64,000 bases of DNA, taken from Aspidiotus rigidus. Lineage: Eukaryota > Arthropoda > Insecta > Hemiptera > Diaspididae. Below are positions 24,504 through 33,510 of this stretch, in pieces. The stretch covers positions 372,001 through 436,000 of the forward strand of contig JAVHKY010000015.1 in assembly GCA_035079385.1 (NCBI GenBank), in the 5' to 3' direction. The translations under genes were made by a program, and so were the position numbers. The stretch's first letter is position 1; each line of letters starts with the position of its first letter. A model generated the notes under the pieces. That model was not told the origin of the DNA. It ran no database searches and saw only the letters and a list, made by a program, of their open reading frames with translations.

Positions 24504-24727
24504 TTTCTTGTTTTTACTCTTACTTTTTTTCTGAATCATCGTTCACATTAGCTGTACTTCTTAGTTTAGTTTCTATTCAGTTACATTTTGTAGTTACTTG
24601 AAAAAGACCACCAGTTGGTCGAAACGTCGTCTTAAAAATAAAAATTGTGCGGGTAAAGCCTTGTTTTTCTTCGTTTCAATTATTCCTTGCACGTATAAAA
24701 ATTCCTTTTAGTTTTGAACAAATTAAA

Positions 24728-25215
24728 GAAACTGAAGCAAATTGGTCGAGTAGAACGGCCAGACGGACTGTCATAAAGTTATTTTTGAAAGTTTTTTCAT
24801 ATATATATAAAAAAAAAAGGATAGAAGGTACCAATGTTCAAGTTCACGCCTCTCTTACTGCTGGTGAGTCAACATACGTACTATAGCTACTAAATAGCTA
24901 CGCCTCTCGCGTTCAATCAACCGAATGTATGCAAAATTCCCCATAAGAAGTACATGGGGAGAAAACGCAAATGCGGGTATGTGGGGAACATCTGAAGTAA
25001 GGCATTAAGTAATACTTGATGGCTAATCTAGAGGTCGTCCTGAGGAGAATAAGAAAAAAATGAAGCAAATCGGCCCAGGAGAACGGTCTGACGGACTGTC
25101 ATTGCGTTCAACCAAATGTGTGATGCTTGATGGCTAATCTAGAGAATAAAACAAAATGAAGCAAATCCGTCCAGTAGAACGCCCGCACGAACTGTGAAAA
25201 GGATAGATCCCAAAT
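24728..25215. repeat. Degenerate tandem repeat beside the PLE pair
   Basis: Three copies of a block of about 40 bp that begins GAAGCAAAT and ends GACGGACTGTCAT (or a variant) start at about 24,733, 25,062 and 25,158. The last two are also preceded by the same words, CTTGATGGCTAATCTAGAG. The origin is unknown. Confidence 0.65.
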
Positions 25216-25387
25216 TTTTTAAATATATGGATTGATACCAAAGGAGTAGTCAGGAGAGAGTAGCGAAATATTTAAACCACACTAATCACCGCCACAATGA
25301 TCTTTCGGTTAAAAAACCATCCTCGGACACGAATGAACGAAAGCGACTAATCCAACAACAACGAAGACAAAGAAACCAACTTGAGGA

Positions 25388-26440
25388 TCATGATTGAACC
25401 AGCGAGTCATCTGAGTGTGAATCATACTCATAGACTAGCTCAACCAAACCCTTCCGGTGACGTAAGATATCAATATTTTCTAAAGCCATACGTTTAAAGT
25501 ATGAGTTCTCCCTATGGAGGAGGGTACTAGACCTCTCTTTGACTCTGTGGCCACTTTCGATAAGGTGATCGGCAAAGGCCGACTCACCCAAGTTACCCTT
25601 CTTTTTTATGCTCATCGATTCTTATTTGGAGCTGACGGCCGGTCATTCCTATATAAACTCCAGGGTAATCGTCGCAGGCTATGCTGTTTGCACTACCCCT
25701 CTCGGCTAGGCTTTAATTTCACAAATAAACTTTTTACCGTGTTAGTATTATAATATGCTGGACGGAACCCGAAAAGGCTGAGCACACGGCCCAACTTCAA
25801 CGAAAATCTTCCAGGTAAGGAAATCTAATCCAACGTTTCCTCCTGTCTAGGTGTGAATCCCTTGGGAGGGAGGTGGTGGAATCGAGGCTTTTTCTGCTAA
25901 GTCTCCTACGGACCATTAAGTCGATGTCCATGTTCTTTTGATTCACTCTAGTCAGGTCATTAATTGTCCCTAGTTCCTTTTGGAGAGCGTCCTGACTCAA
26001 AGGGATGTGAGTCAGGCGATGGATCAAGTTATTGAAGGTAGCGATCTTATGTGCAGCTGGACAGAAGGACGACCCGTAGATTGTAATATCGGTCGACGTT
26101 TCTTTTCTATAAATTCCCAAATTCATGGACGCCATCTCTGACGAAAATGGACAAGTCAAAAAAATTTATTAATGAGCCACCAACTTCCAGGGTGAATTTT
26201 ATGGAAGGGTATCAGGTTATTTAAGTAAGTGAGAAACTCACGAGGGAGTTCCACTGGACCGGTCCACGCACAAAGTATGTCGTCCACATATCTATGCCAG
26301 TAAAAGACATGATTTAACAGCACCAGGTCTGAGGAAAGCAAATCGATCTCAAATTTGGACATGAATACCTCAGATATCAGAGAGCCCGAGGGAGAACCAA
26401 TGGGGATCGCTACCACATCCGGGAACTCGAAAAATTTCCC
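25388..26440 (-). pseudogene. PLE copy B2: RT core and nuclease remnant
   Basis: The minus-strand reading from 26,440 gives KFFEFPDVVAIPIGSPSGSL, then VFYWHRYVDDILCAWTG with the catalytic pair intact, then after a frame break NLGIYRKETSTDITIYGSS and the linker DIDLMVRRRLSRKSL. After a second break comes GNLGESAFADHLIESGH from the far end of the GIY-YIG domain. The GIY-YIG core pair itself is only poorly readable (about 25,620-25,700), so the nuclease is damaged. Confidence 0.75.
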
Positions 26441-26763
26441 GAGCATGAATCATTAAGAATGTCAAAATTGCCCCCGAGCCGAATTTTGAAAATATTTATT
26501 TAGGACGTTACCTTGGGGTAAATGAAACATACCCTCAAGTTTTTGGGCCCCCACCCATCTCCAAACGCTCAATATGGCCAAATATTTGAATTTTAAAGAA
26601 TTATTTTTTTACATTTTTTCTATCGAATGAAAAATTCCATACTTTTCTGGAAAAATAGTGTTAGACAGAAGCAACTTCCTGTAATTTTTTCAGAACCTCA
26701 GATGAAAATATCGATCTCGATATATCGATTTCAAAATTTTAAAGTTCATATTTATTGGGATAA

Positions 26764-27143
26764 TCAAGAGGTGCGACAACAAAAATCATATATGTTATAA
26801 ATCACACCTACTTTTATAACATATATTTGCCCCAAAATTGTCCGAGTGGGGGAACATGGTTTTATAATCAATAATATGATCGGCGCCATACCCATAGCTG
26901 GCTCGCGCGCCTTACCGAACGCAGAACAAGAAGTACGCGCTTCGTTCACAATCATCTAACGCGCGCGTTGTAACACTCGTTTACGTAGCGTGGCGTTGCA
27001 GCTGCTTTCGGATGTTGCGTGTTCATCGGGTTCGGGTATCGTTGCGATGCGGACATCGAATACCCGGTACGCACCCGCGGCCGCGTCGCTATAACAAACT
27101 CGATGCCACGCTGCTTAATTTTATTTAGAACCTCTTTAAACAA
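26764..27143 (-). other. Left arm: GC-rich block with two open frames
   Basis: The arm contains a block with far more G+C than its surroundings (about 26,880-27,110, with GCGCGCG runs). On the minus strand, 27,143-26,952 and 26,955-26,764 each read 63 codons. The same two frames occur on the + strand in the right arm (29,644-29,835 and 29,832-30,023), so both pairs point outward. The peptides match nothing I recognise. They may be open by chance because the block is GC-rich. Their presence in both arms follows from arm identity and is not independent support. Confidence 0.35.
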
Positions 27144-27779
27144 TCTATTAATTACGTTTACTTTTGACCAAGGATGATGGTGATGATTAAATATATTATA
27201 TAATTTTTATTTACCATACTCTATCGAAGAATTTTACAAATGAAATGCGCCATTTTATTGCGAAAGAAATTCAATTTTCTTCAATCAAATACAAGATAAC
27301 ACGTTGATTATCATTTACCTGAACGTTCATTCATGGTATTTTTTTCAAAAAAAATCATTCATATTTTCCCTAGTTTCTAGCAATGATAACAAAACTTCGA
27401 ACTCGAATATTAAAAAAAAACGGGAGGGAGGTACCTGGTTAAAATCATTCATTTGAAGCGCCATACCCTCTACTACAACATACATTAGTACCATAGTCCT
27501 CGGTGAGGTGGAACATTCCCAAAAAAATCAATATTTAATGAATTTCTGTGATTTTTCCATGAATAGTGGGGTGAACTATATGATTGATATCGCAATAGCC
27601 TGCGTGAAATCAATAGTAAATGTTCGAGCTGAAAAATACGCCCTCCTCCGTGGGATGAAGTGGAAATGTAGATAGACCAAAAATATATTTCCAGTATCTC
27701 GTTTATCGATTTGGTCAATTTTTATGTAAACACATCCACGGATTAAATGAAGTGCGTTAGATTCAGAAAAATAGTTGAA

Positions 27780-29300
27780 AAACTCTCCAGTCGTTGGAAC
27801 AGTCTGAAAACAGTAGAGAAGTGAGAAAATCCAATTTTTGCCCCTGGAGGACCGTGAGTTTTGGTATTTCATTCATCAATTAGGTCGATAATTATAATGG
27901 AAACGCGTTTACCAAGTTCGAAAAAAATGGTCAAAAAATTCTCCAGCCGCTGGAACAGTCTGAAAATAGTGAAAAATTGAATAATTATATCCACTTTTTC
28001 AACTAGGAGAACCGTGATTTTTATACCTCTTTTTATCAATAAGGGGAATTTTTATGTAAACACGTCCGCTAAGATGGAAAAAAATAGGTAGTCAATAAAT
28101 CCTCCAGTCCCTGGAACGGTCTCGAAATCGTAGAAAATTGAGGAAGGCCACTTTTTCAACCTGGACGACCGTAATTTTAGGCTGTTTGTTCATTGGTATG
28201 GTCGATTCTTATAGTAACACTTACATCGAGTTTTAAAAAAATTGAAAAATATTCTCTAGTTCTGGAAATATTAAAAAATCGAAGGTACACACCCGCCACT
28301 ATGATTCATTTGTTACTTTTTCCCCCTCGAGTCGCCGCGTTACAAATTGTGTTACTGGTAGCCGTGCACTCGCATGATGTGGAGAAATACCCTCCTGAGA
28401 CACAATAGAAGACAATCATCTCCTTGTATTACCACAATGTTTGAAGCATTGTCATCTCAACTCGAGAGGAGATTCCTCCACTTCATGCAAGTGCCCAGCT
28501 CCTGGTAACACAGTTGGTACCATTACGACTTCAGGGGAACAAAAATAAACATTCAACATTTCAAAGTAAAGGAAATGAATCTTAGGGGTGGGTGTGAATC
28601 TTTGATTTTTTTCAATTAGAATTGACCAAATCAATGAATGAATTTCAAGAAATGGTTCTCAAGGATGAAAGGTGGATTTCCTTGATTTTCTACTATTTCC
28701 AGGCTGTTTTAGCCACTACAGAATTTGTTGAATATTGTTTTCAAACTTGGCGGATATGTTTACATGAAAATTGACTTAATTGATAAACAAAATACCAAGA
28801 ATCAAGGTTGTCCAGGATGGAAAAGTGGATTTTCTCGATTTTCTATTATTTCTAGACCGTTCCAGTGACTGGAGAATTTATTAACTATTTTTTTTCAACC
28901 TGTAAGACGTATTAACATAGGATTTGACCTAATTGATAAAGAAAACATCAAAAGTCACGGCTCTACATGTTGAAAAAGTGAACTTCCTTGATTTTCCACT
29001 ATTTCCAGACTGTTCCAGCGACTAGAGAATTTTTTGAACATTTTTTTCAAACTCGACAGATATGCTTACATTATAATTAACCTAATTGTGGACAAAATAC
29101 CAAAACACACGGTCCTCCAGGGTAAAAAAGTTAAGTATCTCGATTATTTGTCACTTCCAGAACGTTCCACCGACTGGAGAATTTTTGGACCATTTTTTTC
29201 GAACTTGGTGGACGTGTTTACATTATAACCGACCCAATTGGTGAATTAAATAACAAAACTCACGATCCTCCAAGGTGAAAAGTGGATTTTCTCACTTCTC
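27780..29300. repeat. About 160-bp repeats inverted around 28,420
   Basis: Left of the apex, copies start near 27,782, 27,941, 28,100 and 28,255. To the right, reverse-complement copies occur near 28,700, 28,855, 29,010 and 29,165. Each holds a GGAACAGTCTG-like word, a GGAGGACCGTGA-like word and a TTATGTAAACACGT-like word. At the apex, 28,340-28,400 pairs imperfectly with 28,440-28,500. Copies differ by many substitutions, unlike the outer arms. Confidence 0.75.
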
Positions 29301-30346
29301 TACTGATTAAACCGTGGAAGTAGTAAGGTGATTGCATTTTTGGAATTTCATACATGAATTCATTTCAATATTTCGTCTAACCATCTGTAAATATTTGTCA
29401 AATCAAATCCACTCAATTAAATAATATCCAAGTCGCCAACTCACGCAGTACGTAGCGTATAAATAGTAATAAATGATAATCAACCTGTTATCTTGTATTT
29501 GATTGAAGAAAATTGAATTTCTTTCGCAATAAAATGGCGCATTTCATTTGTAAAATTCTTCGATAGAGTATGGTAAATAAAAATTATATAATATATTTAA
29601 TCATCACCATCATCCTTGGTCAAAAGTAAACGTAATTAATAGATTGTTTAAAGAGGTTCTAAATAAAATTAAGCAGCGTGGCATCGAGTTTGTTATAGCG
29701 ACGCGGCCGCGGGTGCGTACCGGGTATTCGATGTCCGCATCGCAACGATACCCGAACCCGATGAACACGCAACATCCGAAAGCAGCTGCAACGCCACGCT
29801 ACGTAAACGAGTGTTACAACGCGCGCGTTAGATGATTGTGAACGAAGCGCGTACTTCTTGTTCTGCGTTCGGTAAGGCGCGCGAGCCAGCTATGGGTATG
29901 GCGCCGATCATATTATTGATTATAAAACCATGTTCCCCCACTCGGACAATTTTGGGGCAAATATATGTTATAAAAGTAGGTGTGATTTATAACATATATG
30001 ATTTTTGTTGTCGCACCTCTTGATTATCCCAATAAATATGAACTTTAAAATTTTGAAATCGATATATCGAGATCGATATTTTCATCTGAGGTTCTGAAAA
30101 AATTACAGGAAGTTGCTTCTGTCTAACACTATTTTTCCAGAAAAGTATGGAATTTTTCATTCGATAGAAAAAATGTAAAAAAATAATTCTTTAAAATTCA
30201 AATATTTGGCCATATTGAGCGTTTGGAGATGGGTGGGGGCCCAAAAACTTGAGGGTATGTTTCATTTACCCCAAGGTAACGTCCTAAATAAATATTTTCA
30301 AAATTCGGCTCGGGGGCAATTTTGACATTCTTAATGATTCATGCTC

Positions 30347-30831
30347 TTTGCGGAAGTTGGGAGTCCAACAAACCCTCAGAAGATCGAAGAATTCCGCCAA
30401 CTCCTCAAGAGGGACACCAGATTTTACGAGCAATTCGCCCAAGTGTTGCATAGCAACAGCCTTAGGGATGTGGGGAAATAATGCGACAACATCAAAGGAG
30501 CATAACGTCATTTCCGGGGGAAGGTTTACGTTCTTCAACCTATCCGACAAGGAGCCCGAGTTCTCTACTGAGTACGAGGAGGTACGATCTACTCGTGATT
30601 TAAACCATCGATCTATAAATTTAGCTAATAAGTAAGTTGGTGACGAGACAAACGACACGACCGGCCGCATTGGAACATCTTTTTTATGTACTTTAGGCAA
30701 TCCGTAGAGGAGGAGGGGGTACCGGGTTGCGTTCCAAAATATGCTTTTCTTTGTGAGTGGACTCGTGATAACGAATTCACTTTTGTTAATGATTTGCCTC
30801 AACTCTCTAACAAACTGAAAGAAACAGAAAA
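30347..30831 (-). pseudogene. PLE copy B2: start of the RT domain
   Basis: The minus strand reads FQFVRELRQIINKSEF, then YPLLLYGLPKVHKKDVPMRPV, then MTLCSFDVVALFPHIPKA with the first catalytic Asp, and ends RVCWTPNFRK where the foldback-like element begins. The frame is open from the MULE junction to that point. Confidence 0.8.
30823..30831. repeat. 9-bp target duplication of the MULE, left copy
   Basis: AACAGAAAA here and at 32,389-32,397 flanks the MULE remnant. Nine bases is the usual target duplication length for Mutator-like elements. Removing the insertion and one copy leaves the PLE reading frame continuous, which strongly supports these boundaries. Confidence 0.8.
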
Positions 30832-32388
30832 GGGTGGGATTTTTTCGCACAAAATAAAAAGTCAGAAATAACGAACAAAAAAAAATGAACATAATAAATG
30901 GTACATGAACATAAAATAAGTGCATTGAACGAAAAAACAAAAAAATCACGAATAATTTTAATGAATAATTATTTTAAAAAAATGAATTTTGAAATAATTT
31001 TTTCGGCGCATTATTATTACTATTATCATTTTTACAAAAAATTGAAAAAAATAAAATTTTAATCCGCGATTGTTGAGTTCCATAGTATAAAATAAGTTGA
31101 AAAATAAAAATTCTGGGCCTACTGCGTGATGAGATCTCTTTTCGCTTTACTAGGTCTGCCACGTTTTTTTTTCTGGCCGAGAGGTATCTATTTGGCCTCA
31201 GGCGGCGCTGCGAACAATTTCAATCGAATACACATCCCCACCGTATGCTTACACAGCAAACTTTTCAGGAAAAGGGGGCATGTGCATGTCGATTTGTGTA
31301 CATTTCCTGCATCAATAACGATGGTCCAGATAGCAAATTTTTGGGCTGTAAATTCGTCGAACGTTCGCCACTTACCGTCCCCTTTCAAAAACTTCTTTAA
31401 ATCCTTCTCAGAAATGAGTTTCGTGCCACTTCCTGCTGCGACGAAATACTCCGTACAACCATCTTTCTCGTGATGCTGCTGCAGAACCGCCTTATCCGAT
31501 ACAGCCCACTGATACGCTGCATTCCATATTTGTAAGGAGATGGTGGTTATACGGTGTTGAGTTCACCAAACTCGGATTCCTTTTTCGCTAAATCTAGAAC
31601 TTTATTCAAAAATTGGCCAATGGGTAAGCGCTCGCGCAGAGAGTGCTCCCGTTTTATAATCACGGCATTTGTCGCTTCGATACCGTTATTGGTCGACGGG
31701 TAACCCACGGCAGCGCCCTCAAACCAGCTGCAATTCTTCACTAGCCATTGTGCTTCGACGTAATTAATCAGATCTACGATACGATGATCATTCGATTTTT
31801 TCCATTTTTTAACAAAGAGGGATGAGGCTTTATGAAACGTATCTCCATCAGGGCTAGATTGTAGTGAGTTCAAGTCTTGTTTGAATCTGACACGATCGTC
31901 CTTTGGTAACGACTTCAGAAAATGTTCAATATTTTCCAACACATGAAAGTAGCATTGTAAACGTACAGTTGGTGGTCCAAAAATAGCTACAAATCCAGCA
32001 GTAATTGCTTCACTAGCCTTACCTAGTAAAAAGTATGGTAACCACTTCAGATTTGCTTCATGCAATGCACGAAATGTGAATGCAAAATCAGCGGCGCTCT
32101 CTCCTCTTGTTACTGAAAGTATGAAAGGGTGGAAGACTTTATTCCTATCTGCAGCACCTGCAATCGTGATTGGATAGCCTGCATCAAATAGATTCATTTT
32201 TTTTCTTCTTTTCGCGAAAACGTTGCAAAAATTTTGTGTATTTCTTTCTTTTTTGAGGGAAAGGTCGAAAATTTCGGGTACTGAACTTTTCGTTGACACC
32301 ACTCCTTAATTCATTATTTTGAACAATGTTTTCGTGCTGCTATTTTTCGTTCAAACGCCTTTCCTTTTCGTCCAGTTTAATATTCCCC
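30832..32388 (-). mobile_element. MULE (Mutator-like) remnant
   Basis: A 1,557-bp insertion in the PLE, bounded by 9-bp repeats. The ends read GGGTGGGAT and, inverted from the other side, GGGGAATAT, so terminal inverted repeats are weak or eroded. It encodes the C-terminal two thirds of a MULE transposase on the minus strand. It is too short for a complete element and is dead. Confidence 0.8.
31130..32302 (-). pseudogene. MULE transposase with SWIM zinc finger, broken
   Basis: The first part (32,302-31,547) reads GYPITIAGAADRNKVFHPF, then FAFTFRALHE, SEAITAGF and LQCYFHVLENIEHFLK, and ends with STNNGIEATNAVIIKREH. These are hallmarks of the MULE transposase core in animals. The segment with the first catalytic Asp, which should precede GYPITIAG, is not recognisable. 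After a frameshift near 31,547 the frame continues to a SWIM zinc finger (CTC then CKH, about 31,290-31,230). A TAG at about 31,198 then stops it just before a basic tail, KKKRGRPSKAKR, that resembles an AT-hook. Transposition function is therefore lost. Confidence 0.85.
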
Positions 32389-32610
32389 AACAGAAAAAAC
32401 TATTTTCTTTGGCCCCACATTGTTTGAGCACATCATAAACACCGGAAACATAAGCGGACTTTTCCTTAATTCCTATAGCGTTACTTTTATCTGCCTTAGT
32501 AAATATTAATCCTTCCTCCCTGACCTTCCTCTTTAAGCCTTTTATCATCTCAATATAAGTATTACCCATATATGGAAGGGGGTACTGCCTACCATTTCGG
32601 CGCACTTTTT
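32389..32610 (-). pseudogene. PLE copy B2: 5' coding piece
   Basis: The minus strand reads LIFTKADKSNAIGIKEKSAYVSGVYDVLKQ, corresponding to the DKGN region of intact PLEs (with SN in place of GN), and runs to KENSFF at the MULE junction. Nothing of the N-terminal region is recognisable beyond 32,605, where a small inverted-repeat element begins at 32,635. Confidence 0.75.
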
Positions 32611-32634
32611 TAGCGGGAAACCGCTATCCCTTTT

Positions 32635-33047
32635 GGGGGCGTCCATAAATTACGTGAGGCATTTTTTTTTGGGGGGGGGGATGGGGTCCAGCCAAGTCTC
32701 TCCAAAACTCACGTGAGGGAGGGGGAGGGGTGTCGACAGATCTCACGTAATTTTTTACTCACACAAATACATTCTAAAACATTGCTAAACTGGGCTTAAA
32801 TTTTATATAAACTTGTTCTTTTTGAATAGGTATAAAATGTGATTAAGAAAATTACGTTTTCTTAATAGATAAACGCGATTAAGCACAGATAAACGTATTT
32901 AAAGCAAAAATACACATTTCGGAAAATCTCACGCAAGATAAGAGGGGGGAGGGAGGGGGTCAAGGTAAATCTCACGATATCTCACCAAGGGGGGAGGAGG
33001 GGTCGAAAAATTACAAAAATCGCCTCACGTAATTTATGGACGCCCCC
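32635..33047. mobile_element. MITE with GGGGGCGTCCATAAATTACG ends
   Basis: Terminal inverted repeats of about 26 bp starting GGGGGCGTCCATAAATTACG bound 413 bp without coding capacity. CTCACGTAA and CTCACGTGA words recur inside. Both flanks carry TTT, which is too short and simple to count as a target duplication. Similar ends are widespread in arthropod MITEs, but I do not assign a superfamily. Confidence 0.75.
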
Positions 33048-33049
33048 TT

Positions 33050-33300
33050 TGTTGGGAGTACTTCCAGGAAATTTTCGTCCGCGAGCGCGAGCGAGGTTGA
33101 CGACGTCACGGAGAGAGAAGTGGGACTTACAAAAATTCTTACCTCCGAGCTATATATGATAGGAGGGGGACTTAGAAAAACTTCGACTCTCGAACTACAT
33201 ATGATAGGAGAGGGACTTGGGAAGACGACGGCTTCCTTGAAATTGCAGCGCTTTCAAGTTGTCACGTCATGATTTTCAGGACTTGGAAAAACTTCAGGCT
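33050..33300. repeat. TGACGTCA-family remnant
   Basis: Contains TATATGATAGGAGGGGGACTT twice (about 33,152 and 33,199) and GACGACGTCACGG, which are the accessory words of the CRE-palindrome repeat. No exact TGACGTCA is present. Confidence 0.55.
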
Positions 33301-33439
33301 CTAGGGGATTGGGGACAGCGGGTTCCCCGCTGCTATTGCAGTCCTGCAATGGCATCTAATTTTTTGGATGTTCACGCCAGATCGAATCTTGACTGTCAAG
33401 TCAGCCACAACATTAGCAAGAGTCTCTTGGTTCTTAAGA

Positions 33440-33510
33440 GGGGAAGGGGGAGGCTAAGGGCTGTAATTAGTGTGGTTTAAATATTTCGCTACTCTCTCGG
33501 GAGTACTCCG
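33440..33510 (+). repeat. PLE terminal sequence in the opposite orientation
   Basis: 33,466-33,498 is a perfect 33-bp reverse-complement match to 25,254-25,286, which lies in the 3' region of PLE copy B2. It is either the 3' end of a second, inverted PLE copy or part of the terminal repeats of the same element. This recalls the inverted terminal copies typical of Penelope elements. Confidence 0.55.

Larger units (their letters stand above)
20595..24674. mobile_element. Head-to-head inverted pair of one Penelope-like element
   Basis: The minus-strand copy (23,165 to 20,595) and the + strand copy (23,166 to 24,674) meet at their 5' sides. The outer 1,509 bp of each arm (20,595-22,103 and 23,166-24,674) are the same length and, wherever I compared them, identical. 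Between the arms, 22,104-23,165 is the extra 5' part present only in the minus copy. Both 3' untranslated tails are included (ending CTTCGT). A 13-bp direct repeat, TGAACAAATTAAA, sits at 20,582-20,594 and 24,715-24,727 and may be the target duplication, although 40 extra bases lie between the right arm and its copy. Inverted, truncated partner copies are a known habit of Penelope elements. Confidence 0.85.
26441..30346. mobile_element. 3.9-kb foldback-like hairpin element
   Basis: The outer arms, 26,441-27,317 and 29,470-30,346, are inverted copies of exactly 877 bp each. I noticed a single difference (CACG versus CAGG near the inner end). The interior (27,318-29,469) continues the symmetry in decayed form: about four units of roughly 160 bp on each side, marked by CCAGTCNNTGGAACAGTCTG-type words and inverted across an apex near 28,420. 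The whole 3,906 bp is therefore one giant hairpin. No transposase is present. The ends read GAGCATGAATC. It splits a PLE at codons homologous to CKLERKFF, and about seven host bases seem to be missing instead of duplicated. It resembles Foldback/Galileo-type elements in form, but no known family was recognised. Confidence 0.85.
25250..32610 (-). mobile_element. Penelope-like element split by two insertions (copy B2)
   Basis: One old minus-strand PLE is spread over three pieces: 32,605-32,389 (the DKGN-like segment, ADKSNAIGIKEKSAYVS), 30,831-30,347 (RT entry LLYGLPKVHK, then SFDVVALFPHIP), and 26,440-25,388 (GSPSGSLISEVF, YVDDILCAWTGP, and a remnant of the nuclease region with LGESAFADHL). 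The gaps are a MULE remnant (30,832-32,388) and a foldback-like element (26,441-30,346). A 33-bp sequence at 25,254-25,286 in its 3' region recurs as a perfect inverted match at 33,466-33,498. The element carries stops and frameshifts independent of the insertions and is dead. Confidence 0.8.

Noticed and set aside
26441..30346. piggyBac origin based on TTAA near both ends
   Set aside because: The inverted identity continues about ten bases outside the TTAA, so TTAA is not the target boundary.
31126..31473. Plus-strand 115-codon frame
   Set aside because: It is antisense to the SWIM zinc-finger part of the MULE transposase.
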